A DNA stretch of 7,960 bases, taken from Lachnospiraceae bacterium UBA3802 (lineage in GTDB: Bacteria > Bacillota > Clostridia > Lachnospirales > Lachnospiraceae). The position numbers were made by a program, and so were the translations under genes. Where the stretch lies: NCBI GenBank assembly GCA_002369155.1, contig DFEM01000190.1, positions 1 to 7,960 of the forward strand. Direction: 5' to 3'. Below, piece after piece: positions 1 through 6,718 of the stretch; position 1 is the first letter of the stretch, and every line of letters starts with the position of its first letter. The notes beneath the pieces are model-generated. The model was given only the letters and a program-made list of their open reading frames with translations. It searched no databases and was not told the origin of the DNA.

Positions 1-302
1 AAAAGCTTATTGTTTTGAATGGTAAGTTCATTAACCTGTTCCATGAGCTTGTTGTTCTGATCGACAAGTTCGTTAACCTGTTTAAAAAGTTCTTTCTTGG
101 AATAAAGGTTCTCGCCTACAATGCTTATTCCTTTTTGAAGAGGAACGACAGTAACGGAAACCACTTCATTTAAAGGTTTAAGAGGAATATCGAAAACAAA
201 TGTAACAAGCATCAAAATAACACTGATGGCTGAAAGAATCAGCAACCAGTATTTTGTCGGCAATTTGTATTTTTCTTCGGGTTTTCTGACTAAAGGGCTC
301 AT
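1..302 (-). CDS. mreC: Rod shape-determining protein MreC, N-terminal part (runs off the window edge)
   Basis: My translation gives 100 residues from an ATG at 302-300, open to the window edge, so the periplasmic-type beta-domain core is not visible. MreC is a bitopic membrane protein that links cytoplasmic MreB to the cell-wall elongation machinery. Seen here: a short basic cytoplasmic N-terminus (VRKPEEKYK), one hydrophobic membrane segment at about residues 19-37 (WLLILSAISVILMLVTFVF), then an amphipathic coiled-coil stretch from about residue 66 (ELFKQVNELVDQNNKL and onward). This is the standard MreC layout. The start lies 2 bases after the mreB stop (TAATAATG), so translation is probably coupled to mreB; only a weak GAAG at 310-313 precedes it. 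The identity rests on topology plus the position directly after mreB. The coiled coil contains a two-heptad duplication, listed separately. Confidence 0.88.
   Translation of the reverse strand, partial: MSPLVRKPEEKYKLPTKYWLLILSAISVILMLVTFVFDIPLKPLNEVVSVTVVPLQKGISIVGENLYSKKELFKQVNELVDQNNKLMEQVNELTIQNNKL
10..82 (-). repeat. Tandem 42-base (two-heptad) duplication in the mreC coiled coil
   Basis: Bases 10-40 and 52-82 match at 25 of 31 positions at an offset of exactly 42 bases, or 14 codons. The encoded peptides are QVNELVDQNNKL and QVNELTIQNNKL. Fourteen residues are two heptads, so the duplication keeps the coiled-coil phase. The array may continue beyond the window edge. Confidence 0.7.
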
Positions 303-304
303 TA

Positions 305-1300
305 TTAAACTTCAAATGTAAGATTCTTATATTTCTTGTTTCTTATAATCTCGGCAATACCGAAAATAACACTGCTTTCGGCACTGTCGGAAGTATTGAC
401 TTTAAGGCCGGTACCGTTGGCAACATTCTGACAGAGATTGCTTACCAAAGATCCGCCGCCTGTAATGTAAATACCCTGTTTATAAATATTCGCACCGATT
501 TCGGGAGGTGTGCTCTCTAAAAGTTCTTTGACATTATCCGTAATCTGAAGAAAACTTTCTCTTAAACAGTTTTCAAGAACGATTGGATCGACAAAGCACT
601 CAACGGGAAGCCCGCTTGCAACGTTTCTTCCGTAAACAACACCCTTCTCTCCGCTTCTTTTTAAATCCGCAATCTGCATCTTGAGTGCTTCGGCTGATTT
701 TGAACCGATATGAAGATTGTATTCTTTTCTGACCGTAGCCTTAATCAAATCGTCGAATTTATTTCCGCCGATTTTAACGAGTTTTGATTTCACGATACCG
801 CCGAATGAAAGAATGGAAATTTCGGTTGTATTGTATCCGACATCGACGATCATAACACCCTGAGAACTTTTAACATCAATATTGAGTCCCAGAGCGCATG
901 CAATGGATTTTTCAACAACGGATACCGTTCTTGCCTTCATTGAAGAATCCTCGATAAGTTCACCGAAAGCTCTTCTTTCTACATCTGTAACATCATGAGG
1001 TATGGAGATGATATAATCCGAATTCTTGTAATTGCCTTTGGTGATTTCGGAAATAAAGAGTCTTAAAAGATCCTGCATGTTCTTGATATCCGAAATAACA
1101 CCGTTGTTCAAAGGGGCGGATACCACAATATTATCGGGAGCTTTTTCAAACATCTCATATGCTGAATCACCGTAAGCTATGACGTTTTTCTTGTTTTCGA
1201 TGGCAATCATGTTGCGTTCAACGAAAACACGCTTTTTCTCGTGATTGTATATACAAATTTTACTGGTACCCAAATCAATACCGAAAGAATTGTTAGACAA
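305..1300 (-). CDS. mreB: MreB-family actin-like rod shape-determining protein (divergent nucleotide site)
   Basis: 331-residue bacterial actin homologue, close to the usual MreB length. MreB polymerises on the inner membrane face and guides lateral cell-wall synthesis. Visible actin-fold motifs: phosphate-1 loop IDLGTS (residues 8-13); NNGVISDIKN (65-74), matching the MreB 'DGVIADF' region; IPHDVTDVERRAF (100-112); a phosphate-2-like loop DVGYNTTEI (153-161) followed by SFGGIV; GGNKFDD (178-184); and adenosine-motif ITGGGSL (279-285). The start is TTG at 1300-1298: AAAGGAG lies 7 bases upstream, an in-frame TAA sits just before that SD, and the next Met (residue 31) would delete the phosphate-1 loop. 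mreC follows 2 bases downstream, as in mreBCD operons. Two departures from consensus are seen: EEP is VEKS (129-132), and GGG after Asp-Ile is GYN (155-157). It could be a second, specialised MreB paralogue; family membership is firm. Confidence 0.93.
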   Translation of the reverse strand: MSNNSFGIDLGTSKICIYNHEKKRVFVERNMIAIENKKNVIAYGDSAYEMFEKAPDNIVVSAPLNNGVISDIKNMQDLLRLFISEITKGNYKNSDYIISIPHDVTDVERRAFGELIEDSSMKARTVSVVEKSIACALGLNIDVKSSQGVMIVDVGYNTTEISILSFGGIVKSKLVKIGGNKFDDLIKATVRKEYNLHIGSKSAEALKMQIADLKRSGEKGVVYGRNVASGLPVECFVDPIVLENCLRESFLQITDNVKELLESTPPEIGANIYKQGIYITGGGSLVSNLCQNVANGTGLKVNTSDSAESSVIFGIAEIIRNKKYKNLTFEV

Positions 1301-1307
1301 AACGATT

Positions 1308-1314
1308 CTCCTTT
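1308..1314 (-). promoter_or_regulatory. Strong ribosome binding site fixing the TTG start of mreB
   Basis: On the minus strand AAAGGAG occupies these bases, 7 bases before TTG at 1300-1298. The upstream in-frame stop TAA (1315-1313) overlaps it, so no earlier start in this frame is possible. Confidence 0.85.
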
Positions 1315-1374
1315 AACATAAATAAATACATACGATAAATCAAAAATTACCGGGATTCACCGCAATAAATATAT

Positions 1375-1404
1375 ATTTTACCATAAAATGACAAAAAATG
1401 GAAA
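1375..1404 (-). promoter_or_regulatory. Candidate extended -10 promoter for mreBC
   Basis: In the 110-base gap after the ynbB-like gene, the minus strand reads TGGTAAAAT at 1383-1375: a TGN extension plus a 5/6 match to TATAAT. A weak -35, TTTCCA, lies at 1404-1399 with an 18-base spacer. The predicted leader to the TTG start is roughly 65-70 bases. An alternative pairing, TTGTCA (1394-1389) with TATATT (1373-1368), has a 15-base spacer. Either reading makes mreBC a separate transcription unit. Confidence 0.5.
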
Positions 1405-1410
1405 TTCAGA

Positions 1411-2688
1411 CTATTTAAGAGTTATCAGATTTCTTTCGTAAAGAGTCTGAAGGGTCTTGATAATACCGAATTTTACATGGGGGAATGTCAAACCGCCCTG
1501 GAAATATACGCTGTAAGGTTCTTTCACCGGTCCGTCCGCGCTCAGTTCTATGGAAGATCCCGATATAAAGGCACCTGCAGCCATAATAACATCCGAATCA
1601 TATCCGGGCATTGCCCAGGGTTCGGGATTTACAAAAGAATCAACGGGAGAAGCCGCCTGAATACCCTGGCAAAAGGCAATCATCTTGTCTTTATCATTAA
1701 ATGTAACTGCCTGGATAATATCATGTCTTTCTTCCTTCGAATCGGGAATTACGAAAAATCCGAGTCTCTCATATACATTAGCTGCAAATATTGCTCCTTT
1801 TAAAGCGCTGGCGACAACTGTGGGTGATAAGAAAAGGCCCTGATAAAAATCCTTGAGTACGCCCAAAGATGCACCTACTTCTTTTCCGAGTCCCGGAGAT
1901 GTAAGTCTGTAAGCCGCATTTTCAACGCATTCCTTTTTACCGCAGATATATCCTCCGAGAGGCGCCAATCCGCCGCCCGGGTTCTTAATTAGCGAACCGA
2001 CAACCATATCGGCACCTACATCCGAGGGCTCTTTTTCTTCGGTAAATTCACCATAGCAATTGTCTACCATTATTATGACTTCTGGTTTTATTCCACGTAT
2101 AAAAGATATAAGTTCACCGATTTGATCAACCGAAAACGAAGGTCTGGTCTGATATCCTTTGGAACGCTGAATGGCTACAAGCTTTGTCTTTTCGTTAATG
2201 GCATTTTTGATGCCTTCGTAATCGAAATCCTTATTGTTTAAAAGGTCGACCTGTTTGTAGCTTATACCGTATTCTTTTAAAGACCCTCTGCTTTCTCTTA
2301 TGCCTATAACTTCTTCAAGCGTGTCATAAGGCTTTCCTGCGGGTGCAAGAAGTTCATCACCAGGTCTTAAATTACTCATTAAAGCAAGTGCAAGCGCGTG
2401 AGTGCCGCATGTAATCTGTGCTCTTACAAGAGCATCTTCGGTATGGAAAATATCGGCATATACTTTTTCCAAAGTATCTCTTCCGAGATCATTGTATCCG
2501 TAACCGGTAGTGCCGAGCATGCATGCTTCGGATACGTTATTCTTTTGCATAGCTGAAATTACTTTAAGTTGATTGATTTCGGCAAGTTCGTCGATTATTT
2601 CAAATCTTGGCTTTAATTCTTTTATGATATTTTCGGAGAATTCTGCAACTTTGTCATCAATTCCGAAATCTTTATAAATATTTCTCAT
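1411..2688 (-). CDS. ynbB: PLP-dependent methionine gamma-lyase / aluminium resistance family protein (YnbB-like)
   Basis: 425 residues, full length for the family annotated as methionine gamma-lyase or 'aluminium resistance' protein (B. subtilis YnbB type), a fold-type I PLP enzyme of the Cys/Met metabolism superfamily. The true substrate is not established for this branch, so both names are family labels. Visible: an N-terminal helical part with GTTGYGYNDLGRDTLEKVYA (59-78); the cofactor-contact loop CGTHALALAL (94-103); VDNCYGEF (208-215), whose Asp209 should pair with the PLP pyridine nitrogen; GSLIKNPGGGLAPLGGY (231-247), with Lys235 the expected Schiff-base lysine; and a C-terminal GGLTFPHVKFGI (398-409). 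The ATG at 2688 has AGGA at 2697-2700, 8 bases upstream. It lies 73 bases after miaA in the same direction and could be read through from mutSL-miaA or have its own weak promoter. In B. subtilis ynbB also lies in the miaA-hfq region. Confidence 0.9.
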   Translation of the reverse strand: MRNIYKDFGIDDKVAEFSENIIKELKPRFEIIDELAEINQLKVISAMQKNNVSEACMLGTTGYGYNDLGRDTLEKVYADIFHTEDALVRAQITCGTHALALALMSNLRPGDELLAPAGKPYDTLEEVIGIRESRGSLKEYGISYKQVDLLNNKDFDYEGIKNAINEKTKLVAIQRSKGYQTRPSFSVDQIGELISFIRGIKPEVIIMVDNCYGEFTEEKEPSDVGADMVVGSLIKNPGGGLAPLGGYICGKKECVENAAYRLTSPGLGKEVGASLGVLKDFYQGLFLSPTVVASALKGAIFAANVYERLGFFVIPDSKEERHDIIQAVTFNDKDKMIAFCQGIQAASPVDSFVNPEPWAMPGYDSDVIMAAGAFISGSSIELSADGPVKEPYSVYFQGGLTFPHVKFGIIKTLQTLYERNLITLK

Positions 2689-2717
2689 ATTACATTTCCT
2701 GTATTAAAAATTCTTTT

Positions 2718-2723
2718 ATTATA
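2718..2723 (-). promoter_or_regulatory. Possible -10 element ahead of the ynbB-like gene
   Basis: The minus strand carries a perfect TATAAT in the 73-base gap after miaA, about 30 bases before the ATG. No acceptable -35 appears at 16-18 bases, and the whole gap is AT-rich, so a chance match is quite likely. Confidence 0.25.
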
Positions 2724-2762
2724 TATGTCAGCAATATATTATCTTTTTGTATTTTAAGTTAT

Positions 2763-3707
2763 TTATATGCCAATAATTTCTTTATCCTTTAGTACTTGTA
2801 AGATATGATCGGTAACTTCTTTGGAGCTTAATTTATCAATATCAATAAATTCGGCATATCTTTCTCTTTTAAAGAAAGTAACCTGTCTTTTGGCGTAATG
2901 TCTGGAATTTTGTTTAATCAGTTCAACAGCTCTCTCAAAATCATAATCGCCGTTTAAATAATCGATAATCTCTTTGTATCCTATGGCATTATATAAACCC
3001 GACTGTGAATTATATGGAAACCTGGAAATTAAATCCTTAACTTCATCGAGAAGTCCGTCCTTAATCATTATATCCACACGTTTGTCAATCTTCTCATACA
3101 AAAGATTTCTGTCTCTGTTTAAAACAAAATAGGCAAGATTATAAGGAGTTTCTTTTTCTGACTGTTCTTTATTGTGTTCGGAAATTTTTTTGCCATGAAC
3201 TTCATAAAATTCTATGGCTCTTATAACTCTTTTTACATTTTGTTTGGGAATTATCAAAGAGGATTCAAAATCTATATTCTTTAATCTTTCAAATAAAGCA
3301 TCTTCGCCGTTCTTTTCGTAAAACTCGGTAATCTCGGCTCTCTTGTTATTTTCATCTTCTTCTGTAAAATCGATATCCCTTGTAACAGCCTGAATATAAA
3401 ATCCGGTACCGCCGGCAATAATGGGAATATGTGAAGCGGTATATATTTCGTCCATGGCTTTAAGAGCCATATTCTTAAAAGTTAAGGCATCGCATGATTG
3501 ATCCGGGTTTAATACATTGATAAGATGGTGTTTGATTCCGTCCATCTCATCTTCCTGAATCTTAGCGGTGCCTACATCCATGTATTTATATACCTGCATT
3601 GAATCGGCGGAGATTATCTCTCCGCCGATTATCTTTGCAATATTTACTGCCAAAGCGCTTTTGCCCGTAGCGGTCGCACCCGCTATTACTATCAAAGGCT
3701 TTTTCAT
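2763..3707 (-). CDS. miaA: tRNA dimethylallyltransferase MiaA
   Basis: 314 residues, normal family length. MiaA transfers the dimethylallyl group from DMAPP to N6 of A37 in tRNAs reading UNN codons (i6A37), the precursor of ms2i6A. Seen: P-loop GATATGKS (10-17); DSMQVYK (35-41), holding the conserved Asp thought to act as catalytic base; GGTGFY (99-104) with the conserved Thr101; the tRNA-contact helix NVKRVIRAIEFYE (157-169); GYKEI (243-247); and KRQVTFFKRE (273-282), matching the family's 'KRQ.TW.R' signature. ATG at 3707-3705 is chosen because AAAGGA (3715-3720) sits 7 bases upstream; a TTG one codon earlier is possible but only 4 bases from the SD. The ATG shares one base with the mutL stop (TGATG), indicating translational coupling. 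The usual hfq neighbour does not follow. Confidence 0.97.
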   Translation of the reverse strand: MKKPLIVIAGATATGKSALAVNIAKIIGGEIISADSMQVYKYMDVGTAKIQEDEMDGIKHHLINVLNPDQSCDALTFKNMALKAMDEIYTASHIPIIAGGTGFYIQAVTRDIDFTEEDENNKRAEITEFYEKNGEDALFERLKNIDFESSLIIPKQNVKRVIRAIEFYEVHGKKISEHNKEQSEKETPYNLAYFVLNRDRNLLYEKIDKRVDIMIKDGLLDEVKDLISRFPYNSQSGLYNAIGYKEIIDYLNGDYDFERAVELIKQNSRHYAKRQVTFFKRERYAEFIDIDKLSSKEVTDHILQVLKDKEIIGI

Positions 3708-6700
3708 CAAACTATCCTTTTAAACATTTTTTCAAGATCTGTCTTGGTAATTCTTATAAGTGTAGGTCTTCCGTGAGGGCATTGATAAGGATTCTTCAAA
3801 GTAAGCATATATTCAATAAGCTTCTTGCACTCTTCCTTTGTAATCTTCTGATTGCCCTTAATGGCTGCCTTGCAGGCCCTTGTTGCTATACGCGACTCAA
3901 TGATGTCTATATGCAAAGCAGGCGATACATTGATAAGTTCGGATAAAATATCAAGGAACAGACTCTTTGCATCCGATCCGAACAGATCAGTCGGTATACC
4001 TCGGATAAAGAGATCCCTGTCACCGAAATCATTAATAATAAATCCGAATTTCTCGAATTCCTTCTTGTATCTTAAATATACATCCATTTCGGTTTTGCTT
4101 AAGTTTACGACCTGAGAAAGCATAAGAGTCTGCGTCTCAATCTTGTTTTCTCTGAATTTCTCCATGAATTTCTCATAAAGAACTTTCTCGTGAGCCGCAT
4201 GCTGATCCATTATCAAAAGTTCATTCTCAACAAGGATAAGCCAGTATGTATCAAAAATCTGATCTATAATCGTGAACTTTGATAATTTGGAAGTATCGAA
4301 AGTTTTGTCGGTAAAGAGAACGCTCTGGGTTTCCTTAACCTTGACTTCTCTATTTCCTGCGCCCTTGAATCTGTCTACTTTCTTGAAAAGATTGTCGACA
4401 TTTTCTTTAATCGGTGATGCATTCTCATCATCGTCTACGTCTTTATCGAAATCCTTTACGCGGAAAGTAAATTTGGATTCTTTCTTCGGTTCTTCGGGAT
4501 CGGATTTAATCGGAGTGATGTCATCATTGTATACGGAATATTTCTTGTCGGTATCTTTTAATCTGTCATCATCTTTCTTATCCGACATTTCGCCGATTTT
4601 TTCAATGATTTCGACTTTTTTATCCATGTCGAATTCATTAAATGTATCATTTGAATCGTCATTGTCGAAATCAACAAATGTATTTTCCGGAATGTCTTCG
4701 AATTTTACAATCATGCCGGAAGTTTCTTTTTCGATTTCGCCTTCTTCTTTGTTTTCAATCGAATTAAGCCATTCTTCGAAAAGCTTTGCGGGTTCTTTTG
4801 CGGCTTCGGTTTCTTCTGCTGTATTTTCCTGTTCATTAACAGAATTTTTAGTCTGTGTTGAATCTGCATTTACAGTTTCTTCGGAAGATATTGCAGAAGC
4901 ATCATTGTTCTCTGAGATTTCTTCTTTTACGGGAACTTCTTTCTTAAACAAAGCAGAGCCGTGATTTGAAGGATCTGCCGATTCCTCTTTAATTGTCTCA
5001 CTTGCAACTCTGTTCTTAAGCAATGCAGAGCCCTGAGTTCCGGCTTTATCGATATAATCATCGGGAGTTTCCACATGTCCGCCGACCCTGTTTTTAATAA
5101 GTGCAGAGCCCTGGGATGCGGCATCTGCTTCGCCGAGCTGTTCAAAAGTCTTTTCGCCTTCAACGGAATCAGAGAATGAAGAAGTCTTGTTAAACAAAGA
5201 TTCCTTTTGAACTTCAGTGCTCTTCGGAGCTTCTTTGGTAGTGTCGTTTCTTAAGAAATCATATAAATCATTCTGATTGGAAACAATTCTCGATTCATCA
5301 TTTTTCTCCGTTAGTGATGATGTATCGGTTGTATTTATAACTTCAGATGCTGTTGTATCCGAAGCATTTGCAAAAGATTCTGTATTCACCTCAGAATCGA
5401 TGTTTGCAGTCTCAGTTGTTTCATCATCGTCAACATCATTTTTCATACGTTCCTCAAACTTATCGTATTTGGATTTGTATGAAATGGTCGTAACATGATT
5501 CATGAATTCATTGTTGGGCTTGTCTTTGTTTTCTTTCTCTTCAAAGTCAACACTGAATTCTTTGGATTTATCATTCTTTGTATATAAATCGGCATTGGGA
5601 TCCTTAAGAGTTGAATCCTTGCCTTTTTGAATCACATAGTCGCCCTTGTCCATCATAAGCTGCTTCTCAAAAGGTTCGGGAGCACGCTCAAGAGGCTTTT
5701 GTTCTTCTTTTATCCTGAAAGCATTGGGAATAAGTTCATTGGAAGAAAGAGCTGAGTTAACGGTTTTGCTTAAAATTTCAACCAAGAATTCGCCGTTTGT
5801 GATACGAACCTCACTCTTTGCAGGATGAACATTGACATCGATACCGAAAGGATCGAGTTCAACAAAAAGAACAACAAAAGGAAACTGATGCTGCATAAGG
5901 AAGTTGCGATATCCTTCCTCAATTCCTCTTGTAATCATTTCATTCTTAACATATCTGCCGTTTATGAAATAATTTTCGCCGGATCTTGAAGGACGTGAAG
6001 CATCCGGTCTTGTGATAAAACCGTAAATCTTAATGAAATCGTCTTCGTAATCAACGGGAATTAAAGCATCATGAATTTCTTTTCCGAATATTCTGAAAAT
6101 AACATCTTTAAGATTGCCGGACCCGTTTGTCTGAATCTTAACATTTCCGTTTACAAGAAGCTGGAAAGATATTCCGGGATTCGATAAAACAAGTTCCTCC
6201 ATAAGCTCGGCGATTCTTGTGGCTTCGCTTGAAGGAGAATTAAGGAATTTCTTTCTTGCGGGAACGTTAAAGAACAAATCTCTGACGATAATCGTGGTTC
6301 CGTCGGGAGCGCCTGTTTTAAGCATCTCAATTACACTTCCGCAATCAAGACTCACTTTTGTACCCATAATATCGTCTTTGGTCTTGGTAATCATTTCGGT
6401 ATGAGAAACCGAAGCAATGCTCGCCAAAGCCTCACCTCTGAATCCCAATGTATTTAAAAAGAATAAATCTTCACTTGAAACAATTTTGCTGGTAGCATGG
6501 CGAAGAAACGCCGTAGGAACATCATCGTAAGGAATTCCGCATCCGTCATCCGTTACTCTGATATATTCGATACCTCCGCCTTTGATCTCTACGGAAACAT
6601 GCTTTGCTCCCGCATCAATGGCATTCTCAACCAGTTCTTTTACTACATTTACCGGTTTCTCGATTACTTCCCCCGCAGCAATCTTGTTGATAGTAAGATT

Positions 6701-6718
6701 GTCAAGAATTCTGATCAT
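3707..6718 (-). CDS. mutL: DNA mismatch repair endonuclease MutL with a greatly enlarged linker
   Basis: 1003 residues, against about 620-680 for most Firmicute MutLs. MutL is recruited by MutS at mismatches and nicks the nascent strand. The N-terminal GHKL ATPase (about 1-330) shows ELVENAIDAGA (28-38; Glu28 and Asn32 at the catalytic and Mg positions), DDGCGI (57-62), LGFRGEAL (91-98), DGTT (139-142), NVPARKKFL (151-159) and NVHPAKSEVR (296-305). The C-terminal endonuclease/dimerisation domain (about 803-1003) shows DQHAAHEKVLYE (838-849), ACKAAI (948-953) and CPHGRP (980-985). Its metal residues are colinear with B. subtilis MutL at a constant offset of 376, equal to the total length difference (reference numbers from memory). 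Between them lie about 470 residues rich in Asp, Glu, Ser, Thr, Asn and Lys, with internal repeats. The reading frame is unbroken. The start ATG overlaps the mutS stop (ATGA), with AGGA 7 bases upstream (6726-6729). Confidence 0.97.
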   Translation of the reverse strand: MIRILDNLTINKIAAGEVIEKPVNVVKELVENAIDAGAKHVSVEIKGGGIEYIRVTDDGCGIPYDDVPTAFLRHATSKIVSSEDLFFLNTLGFRGEALASIASVSHTEMITKTKDDIMGTKVSLDCGSVIEMLKTGAPDGTTIIVRDLFFNVPARKKFLNSPSSEATRIAELMEELVLSNPGISFQLLVNGNVKIQTNGSGNLKDVIFRIFGKEIHDALIPVDYEDDFIKIYGFITRPDASRPSRSGENYFINGRYVKNEMITRGIEEGYRNFLMQHQFPFVVLFVELDPFGIDVNVHPAKSEVRITNGEFLVEILSKTVNSALSSNELIPNAFRIKEEQKPLERAPEPFEKQLMMDKGDYVIQKGKDSTLKDPNADLYTKNDKSKEFSVDFEEKENKDKPNNEFMNHVTTISYKSKYDKFEERMKNDVDDDETTETANIDSEVNTESFANASDTTASEVINTTDTSSLTEKNDESRIVSNQNDLYDFLRNDTTKEAPKSTEVQKESLFNKTSSFSDSVEGEKTFEQLGEADAASQGSALIKNRVGGHVETPDDYIDKAGTQGSALLKNRVASETIKEESADPSNHGSALFKKEVPVKEEISENNDASAISSEETVNADSTQTKNSVNEQENTAEETEAAKEPAKLFEEWLNSIENKEEGEIEKETSGMIVKFEDIPENTFVDFDNDDSNDTFNEFDMDKKVEIIEKIGEMSDKKDDDRLKDTDKKYSVYNDDITPIKSDPEEPKKESKFTFRVKDFDKDVDDDENASPIKENVDNLFKKVDRFKGAGNREVKVKETQSVLFTDKTFDTSKLSKFTIIDQIFDTYWLILVENELLIMDQHAAHEKVLYEKFMEKFRENKIETQTLMLSQVVNLSKTEMDVYLRYKKEFEKFGFIINDFGDRDLFIRGIPTDLFGSDAKSLFLDILSELINVSPALHIDIIESRIATRACKAAIKGNQKITKEECKKLIEYMLTLKNPYQCPHGRPTLIRITKTDLEKMFKRIV
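3715..3720 (-). promoter_or_regulatory. Ribosome binding site of miaA inside the mutL 3' end
   Basis: AAAGGA on the minus strand, 7 bases before ATG at 3707 and 4 bases before the alternative TTG at 3710. The spacing favours the ATG, whose A is also the last base of the mutL TGA stop. Confidence 0.7.
4934..5122 (-). repeat. Three near-copies of a GSAL[ILF]K[NK] peptide repeat in the MutL linker
   Basis: MutL residues 536-545 (QGSALIKNRV), 562-571 (QGSALLKNRV) and 586-595 (HGSALFKKEV) are spaced 26 and 24 residues apart. At the DNA level, 5007-5044 and 5085-5122 match at 30 of 38 bases with an offset of exactly 78 bases, which points to tandem duplication rather than chance. The third copy (around 4934-4961) has diverged further. 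A weaker related peptide, QKESLFNK, lies at residues 504-511, ahead of the array in the protein. Confidence 0.8.

Noticed and set aside
1342..1366. Possible hairpin in the mreB leader (imperfect ATTGCGG / CCCGGTAAT pairing)
   Set aside because: Only about five pairs form, including a G-T, before a mismatch. There is no T-run and no resemblance to a known riboswitch or terminator.
4272..4964. 230-codon plus-strand open frame rich in Ser and Phe
   Set aside because: It lies antisense to the MutL linker. Its Ser/Phe/Leu-rich product is what the complement of Glu/Asp/Lys-rich codons gives, and I saw no domain in it.
4927..5163. Minus-strand open frame inside mutL in another frame
   Set aside because: It is a frame-shifted reading of the repeat array. 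The MutL frame runs through unbroken with both conserved domains on either side.
4425..5431. Two DVDDDE peptides in the MutL linker (residues 428-433 and 760-765) with a shared 11-base core
   Set aside because: They are over 300 residues apart in Asp-rich low-complexity sequence, and the shared core is a GAT-codon run, so chance similarity is enough.
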